18,646 bases of DNA, taken from NCBI GenBank assembly GCA_900542055.1, contig UQMA01000030.1, positions 1 to 18,646 on the forward strand, given 5' to 3'. The DNA comes from an uncultured Azospirillum sp. GTDB taxonomy: Bacteria > Pseudomonadota > Alphaproteobacteria > RF32 > CAG-239. Below, one piece after another: positions 14,235 to 18,646 of this stretch; position 1 is the first letter of the stretch, and the number at the start of each line of letters is the position of its first letter. Made by a program: the position numbers and the translations under genes. Below the pieces are notes generated by a model. It was not told the DNA's origin. It did not search any database and saw only the letters and a list, made by a program, of their open reading frames with translations.

Positions 14235-14768
14235 TTATTTTTTCGCAACAAAAATCTTATAATCCTGCGGAGATAAAATCACAATATCAGCAGGATATTT
14301 CTCAAAAGAGCTGTTTTCGTCTTGCGGCATAACCGCCATTTGCAGTAAAAAGAAATCATTGTACCATTCAGCCAGCGAAAGTGTTTGTTCTTTTCCGTCT
14401 TTCCAAATTTTGAAGATAATAAAATCAGGTTCGTTTTCACTCACTATCATTGCTTCGTGGCGGCGGTTGCGGCTGATTATCCCCAAAATGCATTGACCGC
14501 ACAATTTTCTTATTTCGGCAATATCCTTTTTTATGTTGTTGCTTGCGCTCAAGTCGGCAATTATTCCGTCCGCATTGAGTTCTTTTCTCAATTGAGGAGC
14601 TTTATCCCCCGCAAGAAGAACTATTTTTCCGTTTTTAAGCAACTGTCCGCAAATGTTTTTTAAGCATGAATAATCCATTTCGGCATTAACCGCATAGCAT
14701 TGCAGACTTTCGTCCGAAAGCAATAAATCATCATCTGGGGAATGTATGTTAAGAATAAAGTTTTGCAT
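14235..14768 (-). CDS. ThiE-like (thiamine phosphate synthase fold) protein, degenerate
   Basis: A 177-residue cytoplasmic protein. Its pattern of alternating strands and helices suits a small TIM barrel. It resembles ThiE at ADGIIADLS (for ADGxHLGQxD), CILGIISRNRRHEAMIVSE (for the IIGxSxH and following helix) and PDFIIFKIW (for ADYxxFGxxF). The residues that bind pyrimidine pyrophosphate and thiazole phosphate are not recognisable, and the protein is about 30 residues shorter than normal. Location supports the guess: in several Alphaproteobacteria, as I recall, thiE lies close to efp and an inositol monophosphatase gene. The function is uncertain; it may be an inactive relative or a different barrel enzyme. 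It is divergent from the zauP-like gene, with 78 AT-rich bases between. Confidence 0.5.
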   Translation of the reverse strand: MQNFILNIHSPDDDLLLSDESLQCYAVNAEMDYSCLKNICGQLLKNGKIVLLAGDKAPQLRKELNADGIIADLSASNNIKKDIAEIRKLCGQCILGIISRNRRHEAMIVSENEPDFIIFKIWKDGKEQTLSLAEWYNDFFLLQMAVMPQDENSSFEKYPADIVILSPQDYKIFVAKK

Positions 14769-14846
14769 AATCGTTTTTGCTGCTTGAAAAAAAGTTATTA
14801 TTATGTCTAGATTATAACATATAAAATTAAAAGAAAGTGAAATTTA

Positions 14847-15026
14847 ATGAGCAAAACACAAAATTCAGTTTTTGCCGTTCTTGACGACCTTGAATGTTCA
14901 GTAAACCAACTGGAAAAAACAGCACAGGAAAAAGTGCTTGCCGCTAAAAAGCTGAAACAATCCGCCCTCAATGCAATTGAGCGGATTGATAAATTGGAAG
15001 AAATATTAAAGCAGGCGGCGAAATAA
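14847..15026 (+). CDS. ZauP-like small coiled-coil protein upstream of zapA
   Basis: A 59-residue frame from ATG 14847 to TAA 15024-15026. It is almost entirely heptad-like helix: FAVLDDLECSVNQLEKTAQE, then a continuous helix to IERIDKLEEILKQAAK. Its stop overlaps the zapA ATG (TAATG), implying coupled translation. In Caulobacter a short coiled-coil protein encoded directly upstream of zapA (ZauP) works with ZapA to focus the Z-ring, and a small DUF4164-type gene sits there in many Alphaproteobacteria. Position and coiled-coil nature support the same role here, although this one is short. The ribosome-binding site is weak (GAAAGTG upstream). Confidence 0.75.
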   Translation: MSKTQNSVFAVLDDLECSVNQLEKTAQEKVLAAKKLKQSALNAIERIDKLEEILKQAAK

Positions 15027-15346
15027 TGGCACAGGTTATCATCACCATAAACGACCGAGAATATCCCATTGCCTGCGAAAACGGGCAGGAAGCCCGTATT
15101 ATGCAGTTAGCACAAATTCTGGATCAAAAAGCACAAATGCTCAAATCATTCAGCGGAAAAATCAGTGAAAATATGTTGCTGGCCATGATTGGGATTTTGG
15201 TTGCCGATGACTTGTTCGAGGCACGCAAAAGCGCAGCCGCCTCTGCTCCCGTTCCTGTTCAAAATAATGACGAAGAAACAACGGCAAAAATTCAGGCATT
15301 GAATGAGCGTATAAAAGCTGTTGCAAAGCTTATCGAATCATTGTAA
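15026..15346 (+). CDS. zapA: Cell division protein ZapA
   Basis: A 106-residue Z-ring-associated protein that bundles FtsZ filaments. The N-terminal domain reads MAQVIITINDREYPIACENGQE and continues with LAQILDQKAQML, as in the family. It is followed by a central helix, SENMLLAMIGILVADDLFEA. The C-terminal coiled coil begins near residue 84 (ETTAKIQALNERIKAVAKLIESL) after a short Ala/Pro/Val linker. It is translationally coupled to the coiled-coil gene upstream. Its last codons contain the -35 box of the 6S RNA promoter, and its stop codon lies in the -10 box. Confidence 0.95.
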   Translation: MAQVIITINDREYPIACENGQEARIMQLAQILDQKAQMLKSFSGKISENMLLAMIGILVADDLFEARKSAAASAPVPVQNNDEETTAKIQALNERIKAVAKLIESL

Positions 15347-15349
15347 TAT
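15321..15349 (+). promoter_or_regulatory. 6S RNA promoter embedded in the zapA 3' end
   Basis: TTGCAA (15321-15326), exactly 17 bases, then TAATAT (15344-15349). The TAA of the -10 box is the zapA stop codon. Transcription would begin near 15356-15358, exactly where the 6S closing stem starts. Confidence 0.72.
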
Positions 15350-15356
15350 GTTTGCT

Positions 15357-15521
15357 AGAGAGGTTACTGTAAGGTGCGTAATCCCGCAGATCTTCCGAGC
15401 CACAATTATTTTTAGGGAGTTGTCCCTGCCTTGACCGTGGTCCTGGTATATGACACCCACCTGTGGAGATGCGGTTCGTGAAAGAATGTATCTATACGAC
15501 TGAACGGTTCTCTCTTTTTTT
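15357..15521 (+). ncRNA. ssrS: 6S RNA (SsrS)
   Basis: A RNA of about 160 bases plus a U tail. It mimics an open promoter and sequesters sigma-70 RNA polymerase in stationary phase. It lies directly after zapA, the conserved alphaproteobacterial position. The closing stem pairs GAGAG (15358-15362) with CTCTC (15510-15514). An inner stem pairs the CCGCAGATCTTCC region with GGAGATGCGG, with two bulges, and flanks the central bubble. The family-typical apical part contains GTCCCTGCCTTGACCGTGG and ACACCCACCT. A T run follows at 15515-15521. The 5-formyltetrahydrofolate cyclo-ligase gene often found next to it is absent. The ends are approximate. Confidence 0.88.
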
Positions 15522-15531
15522 ATATTATCAC

Positions 15532-15554
15532 ACTCCGGTTTTCGGAGTTTTTTT
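15532..15554 (+). terminator. Rho-independent terminator after 6S RNA
   Basis: ACTCCG (15532-15537), a five-base loop, CGGAGT (15543-15548) and a run of seven T. It lies only 16 bases before the GTG of the next gene, so it is either a second stop for 6S transcription or a leader element of the phosphodiesterase gene. Confidence 0.8.
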
Positions 15555-15570
15555 GTAGGAGTAAAGCGCG

Positions 15571-16353
15571 GTGAAAATTATTTATTGCGGCGATGTTGTC
15601 GGAAGAGCCGGAAGAGATGCCGTTTTAACCAATATAAAACCCATGCGCGAGCGTTTTAAGGCCGATGTTATTATCGTCAATGTGGAAAATGCCGCTCACG
15701 GCTTTGGAGTAACCCCCGGCATTGCCAAAGAATTTCTTGAATCCGGCGCTGATGTGCTGACAACAGGAAACCATGTTTGGCAGCAAAGAGACATTATTCC
15801 TTTTTTAAATGAAAACAAAAAAATTATCCGTCCGCTTAATTATCCGGAAACTTCTGCCGGACGCGGATATTGCGAATTTGAGTTGGCAAACGGCAAAAAA
15901 ATTTTGGTTACGCAGGTTTTGGGGCGGGTATTTATGGAAAGCGTGGACAATCCGGCTCTAACAATCGACAAACTGCTTAAATCATATACTCTCGGCGGCA
16001 ACATTAACGCTATATTTGTAGATATTCACGCTGAATGCACTTCTGAAAAACTTTCACTGGGATATTATCTTGACGGTCGGGTTTCGATTGTCGCCGGCAC
16101 TCACACCCATGTTCCGACAGCCGATGCTAAGCTTTTGCCCAAAGGCACCGCCTATATAACCGATGTCGGCATGTGCGGAAATTATGATTCGGTTCTGGGG
16201 TTTGACAAACAAGCTCCCATAGATCGGCTATGTCAAAAATATAACGGCAACCGTCTTGAAGTATGCCGGAGCAACGGCACCGTGTGGGGAATTTTTGTTG
16301 AAACCGATGACAACACAGGTTTGGCAAAATCTATTGAACAGTTTAGCATATAA
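15571..16353 (+). CDS. TIGR00282-family metallophosphoesterase (YmdB-like 2',3'-cyclic-nucleotide phosphodiesterase)
   Basis: A 260-residue dinuclear-metal phosphoesterase; characterised relatives hydrolyse 2',3'-cAMP and other phosphodiesters. Metal ligands and family signatures are visible: GDVVGRAGRDAV near residue 7, NVENAAHGFGVTP near 36, TTGNHVWQQRDI near 65, DIHAECTSEK near 150, and the double-histidine motif GTHTHVPTAD near 175. The family closing block is ITDVGMCGNYDSVLGFD. The start is GTG at 15571 with GGAG 13 bases upstream (AGGAGTAAAGCGCG), a little far. Only ten bases separate it from gpt, so they form an operon. Whether transcription comes past the 6S terminator or from a hidden promoter is unclear. 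Confidence 0.93.
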   Translation: MKIIYCGDVVGRAGRDAVLTNIKPMRERFKADVIIVNVENAAHGFGVTPGIAKEFLESGADVLTTGNHVWQQRDIIPFLNENKKIIRPLNYPETSAGRGYCEFELANGKKILVTQVLGRVFMESVDNPALTIDKLLKSYTLGGNINAIFVDIHAECTSEKLSLGYYLDGRVSIVAGTHTHVPTADAKLLPKGTAYITDVGMCGNYDSVLGFDKQAPIDRLCQKYNGNRLEVCRSNGTVWGIFVETDDNTGLAKSIEQFSI

Positions 16354-16363
16354 GGAAAAACCA

Positions 16364-16789
16364 ATGAGCACAAAAGACTATATTTCTTATGAGGAAGTTA
16401 TTAAAGATTGCAAAAAACTGGCTGAGGCCTTAAAAAACTGCGAAATTAACAAAATTATCGCCGTTACGCGCGGCGGTATGGTTCCAGCCTGTTTAATTGC
16501 CGAATTGTTAAACATACGTCAGGTCGGGAGTGTTGCTCTTGCCAGTTATGATGAGGAAAACAGATCGGAATTAAAGCTCTTGAGCGCCCCAAATTTGCCG
16601 ATTGATGAAAAAACTCTGTTTATTGATGATTTGTATGATTCAGGAAGCACTTACCGCTATTTAAAACATAATTATCCTCAAGCAAAATGCGCCGTGGTTT
16701 ACACCAAAGGACCAACCGCAGATATTGACTTTCCTGCAATTTCAAAAGACAAAAATTTATGGCTTGTTTTTCCATGGGAATTTGAATAG
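16364..16789 (+). CDS. gpt: Xanthine-guanine phosphoribosyltransferase-like protein
   Basis: A 141-residue type I phosphoribosyltransferase that would salvage guanine or xanthine to the nucleotide using PRPP. AVTRGGMVPACLIAELLNIR (residues 33-52) and SYDEENRSELKLL (61-73) match Gpt closely, as does the PRPP loop FIDDLYDSGST (86-96). The C-terminal WLVFPWEFE matches the WxxxPW ending that contacts the base. A frame through the same bases extends upstream to 16256, but the ATG at 16364 is chosen because it starts the homology, avoids overlap with the phosphodiesterase gene and has AAGGAAA before it. Ten bases separate it from the upstream gene. It is followed by a strong terminator. Confidence 0.87.
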   Translation: MSTKDYISYEEVIKDCKKLAEALKNCEINKIIAVTRGGMVPACLIAELLNIRQVGSVALASYDEENRSELKLLSAPNLPIDEKTLFIDDLYDSGSTYRYLKHNYPQAKCAVVYTKGPTADIDFPAISKDKNLWLVFPWEFE

Positions 16790-16808
16790 TTTTTTTATGC
16801 TAAACAAT

Positions 16809-16849
16809 AAAAAAAACACCTTCCGTTTTGAAACGGGAGGTGTTTTTTT
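16809..16849. terminator. Bidirectional terminator between gpt and the lipoprotein gene
   Basis: A long nearly perfect hairpin. AAAAAACACCT (16811-16821) pairs with AGGTGTTTTTT (16838-16848), and inside it CCGTTT (16823-16828) pairs with AAACGG (16831-16836). The A run on the left and T run on the right make it suitable for both converging genes. Confidence 0.9.
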
Positions 16850-16858
16850 AATTGAGGG

Positions 16859-16914
16859 CCCCACCCTTAAAGGGGATCTTTACAGTCGGAGTATAACTCT
16901 AACTGCGGGTGGGG
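16859..16914. other. Compact three-way-junction element, possibly an insertion-sequence end or structured RNA
   Basis: Fifty-six bases that fold with almost nothing left over. P1 pairs CCCCACCC (16859-16866) with GGGTGGGG (16907-16914). P2 pairs TAAAG (16868-16872) with CTTTA (16878-16882) around GGGAT. P3 pairs CAGT (16883-16886) and GGAG (16888-16891) with CTCT (16897-16900) and ACTG (16902-16905), with one mismatch and a TATAA loop. Only 16867 and 16906 are unpaired at the junction. It begins eight bases beyond the lipoprotein stop (minus strand) and directly follows a terminator. It is far more GC-rich than its surroundings. I do not recognise it. Candidates are an IS200/IS605-type end or TnpB guide-RNA remnant, a dispersed repeat, or a 3'-UTR structure. 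Confidence 0.5.
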
Positions 16915-16922
16915 ATAAAAGC

Positions 16923-18200
16923 TCATTCATAAACAAAAAAGATATCTGAAGATGCGGTATGCTTTACCTTATTTCCATAATTCACAATGTAATCAAATCT
17001 GCATTGTGCAATATAATATGTGTCGTCCGAACCTTCATATTTTCTTAATTGCCAATCATCAACATTAACAAAGGAAATTTCTATTGACACCTCAGGATAA
17101 GGAAAATCGCATGAAAATTTTTCATCTTTGTATGTTGCTCGATTTTCAAGATACGAAATATGCCTATCCGTTCTAAAATCGGGAACATCAGACTTTGTCA
17201 CTTTAATGCTGATTCCTTGTTCAAAGTTGTTTACTGCCACATTGTCAACATATTCTCCATATTCCGCCACTGGATCATTCATAAATTTCTCTATTTTGAA
17301 ATTTTTCCAATCAGAGAATTTATTGTCCACTCGTTCCATCGGCACAGTATTCGGAAATATAACGCTGTGGTTCAAAAGAATTTCCTTTTTAACAGTTTTT
17401 TTGCCGCTTACAGACCACTGTTGCTCAATTTCCACCCATGAGCGAAAAACGCCCGAGTATTCCATTTGATCAACAGAAACCAATTCTAAACCTTCGCCGA
17501 CTTTTTTGCTGGACAGCAAAACATCTTCATCAGGTTCAGGACATCTTATAATAACGGAAGCCGCCACATTATAATTGCGATTGTTAAAAGCAACTGTAAT
17601 TGAGTGGCTAAGACGTTTACAGAACCATTTTTTACCGTTGACAATTTGATCATCCAAAGCGGTAAGATTCAGTCCGTTTTCCGTAATTTTTTCAATCTTG
17701 TGATATGGCATTTGCTGTTTGGTTGCACCGTCGTTATATTCCGGCGTTTCAAACATCAACTCATATTCAAGATTGAACCCGTTAGCATAGGTCAATCTGT
17801 AAACCAAAACAGAATCTGAAATTGTCACAAAATTCTGTTCTGTGCGGTTTTCAGCAAGACGATAACTGATTTCAACCTTAGGCGTTCCAAATTCAAAATC
17901 CGCAACTTCGGCTTCTTTTTCAACATTATTGAAACGGTTAGTCAAAGTAACAGAAATCTTGTTTTCGGATATCGCACGGGTTTTTTGCCGCACATAAATC
18001 CAACTTTCATACGACAAAGAAGTTCCTTGCGTACCGGAATTCTCAACAACATCGTTGTTACAACCGCTGCCAAGAACCTCACTCTCCACGACTTCTGGAA
18101 CCGAAGGCTCCGTAAGTTCATCACTGCTGCACGAAGTGCATGTCATACCGGCAAGAACGATAGCTGCTACCATTACAAGCCAAAATTTCATTGTTTTCAT
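16923..18200 (-). CDS. Bacteroidetes-style lipoprotein of unknown function
   Basis: A 425-residue exported lipoprotein. The signal is MKTMKFWLVMVAAIVLAGM, with lipobox cysteine most likely Cys24 in TCTSC followed by SSDE, an acidic motif like the surface-export signal of Bacteroidetes lipoproteins. The mature part is beta-rich. Two segments look alike, ESWIYVRQKT near residue 65 and RSWVEIEQQW near 250, and each opens a roughly 170-residue half, suggesting a duplicated beta domain. I know no function for it. The ATG lacks a Shine-Dalgarno sequence and has an AT-rich leader, as in Bacteroidetes but unlike its neighbours here. Base composition is close to the host part of the window. It could be an acquired gene that has adapted, or mark a second join in the assembly. 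Its stop is next to the three-way element. Confidence 0.75.
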   Translation of the reverse strand: MKTMKFWLVMVAAIVLAGMTCTSCSSDELTEPSVPEVVESEVLGSGCNNDVVENSGTQGTSLSYESWIYVRQKTRAISENKISVTLTNRFNNVEKEAEVADFEFGTPKVEISYRLAENRTEQNFVTISDSVLVYRLTYANGFNLEYELMFETPEYNDGATKQQMPYHKIEKITENGLNLTALDDQIVNGKKWFCKRLSHSITVAFNNRNYNVAASVIIRCPEPDEDVLLSSKKVGEGLELVSVDQMEYSGVFRSWVEIEQQWSVSGKKTVKKEILLNHSVIFPNTVPMERVDNKFSDWKNFKIEKFMNDPVAEYGEYVDNVAVNNFEQGISIKVTKSDVPDFRTDRHISYLENRATYKDEKFSCDFPYPEVSIEISFVNVDDWQLRKYEGSDDTYYIAQCRFDYIVNYGNKVKHTASSDIFFVYE

Positions 18201-18323
18201 AAAATTAAAGTTTTTAAAAGTGAATAAATAGGTTTTATTTTGTTTTATAACTTTCTATGATTACGCACTTAATTTTAATAATAAGAATTTCATTTAATAG
18301 TTGTAAATAATAATTTTTAAAAC

Positions 18324-18646
18324 TTACCATTTAATGTTTTCGTCTCTGCCGCCTTCATCGGTATAAACAGAACGATCGCATGTGCAAGTTTTGTAATTAA
18401 TGGTATCTGTAGTTCCATCGTTCAACATACAATAACCGCCGCCCGGCTGGCAATTGTTTTGCTTGGCATAATCTGAAGTTACTCCGTACTCATCAGGACA
18501 TTTGCAAGCGTAACGGGTGCCGCATTTACCCTTCATTTGATTTCCATTAATTGTTTCGCCGATAGCCGCTGTATCTATTTCCAAAGGAAAAATGCAGCCT
18601 TCATAGCGAAATTTCGGAGCGCAGCATTTTATATAAGAGCTCTTGT
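18324..18646 (-). CDS. Cysteine-rich protein, C-terminal part (runs off the right edge)
   Basis: The frame is open at the right edge, so the start lies outside the window; about 107 residues are visible, ending at TAA 18324-18326. A TTG at 18584 could serve as a start, but the upstream codons continue the same cysteine-rich style (KCCAPKFRYEGCIF), so a longer protein is more likely. Ten cysteines occur in the visible part, as CC, YACKC, NNC, YC and TCTC, with glycine and tyrosine between. Paired disulfides and export to the periplasm or surface are expected (inference). No family is recognised. It precedes the lipoprotein gene on the same strand by about 120 bases. That gap is AT-rich, with no clear terminator or gene. 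Confidence 0.65.
   Translation of the reverse strand, partial: KSSYIKCCAPKFRYEGCIFPLEIDTAAIGETINGNQMKGKCGTRYACKCPDEYGVTSDYAKQNNCQPGGGYCMLNDGTTDTINYKTCTCDRSVYTDEGGRDENIKW

Noticed and set aside
16256..16363. Upstream extension of gpt
   Set aside because: It overlaps the phosphodiesterase gene in another frame; homology and the ribosome-binding site point to ATG 16364.
16790..16858. A second assembly junction just before the three-way element
   Set aside because: There is no truncated gene and no abrupt composition change as at 1060; kept only as an alternative explanation for the lipoprotein.
1..18646. CRISPR array, prophage or toxin-antitoxin module
   Set aside because: No evenly spaced repeats, phage structural or integrase genes, or paired small genes with toxin motifs are seen on either strand.

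Overview
The window is best read as a fragment of a small, AT-rich alphaproteobacterial genome, probably an uncultured gut or animal-associated lineage. Markers for this are nuoN followed directly by birA, a TrcR/DUF1013 regulator, a ZauP-like gene overlapping zapA, 6S RNA directly after zapA, and the efp/inositol-monophosphatase neighbourhood. A piece of Bacteroidales-like, much more GC-rich DNA is joined to it at the left edge (about bases 1-1060). It carries the end of a FecCD-type iron/haem/cobalamin permease gene and the start of its ATPase gene. The join cuts both the permease gene and birA within about 15 bases. It is most likely an assembly chimera, or failing that a recent recombination.

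Layout. 1-1062 (minus): partial fecD-like and fecE-like genes. 1052-5698 (minus): nuoL-nuoM-nuoN-birA with overlapping or nearly touching ends; birA is cut after 51 codons. 5735-6103: a terminator and a 105-residue orphan gene. 6203-6363 (plus): promoter, tRNA-Lys(UUU) and terminator. 6584-7891 (plus): an EamA-family transporter and a 76-residue orphan. 7892-10608 (minus): gltX-cysS. 10720-14768 (minus): trcR, rpmE, an OmpA-like protein, an inositol-monophosphatase-like protein, efp and a ThiE-like protein. 14847-16789 (plus): zauP-like, zapA, 6S RNA, a TIGR00282 phosphodiesterase and gpt. 16809-16914: a convergent terminator and a compact three-helix element. 16923-18646 (minus): a Bacteroidetes-style lipoprotein and a partial cysteine-rich protein.

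The most interesting biology is the erosion of functional residues in genes that remain intact. All three antiporter-like complex I subunits keep length, fold markers and operon order but have lost most of the charged residues of the proton channels. The IMPase-like protein lacks two metal-binding aspartates, and the ThiE-like protein lacks recognisable active-site motifs. In addition, TrcR carries a histone-H1-like Lys/Ala tail. The two unexplained structural signals are the three-way-junction element at 16859-16914 and a cryptic reading frame inside an inverted repeat at 6420-6539.

All family assignments come from reading motifs by eye; no database search was possible.
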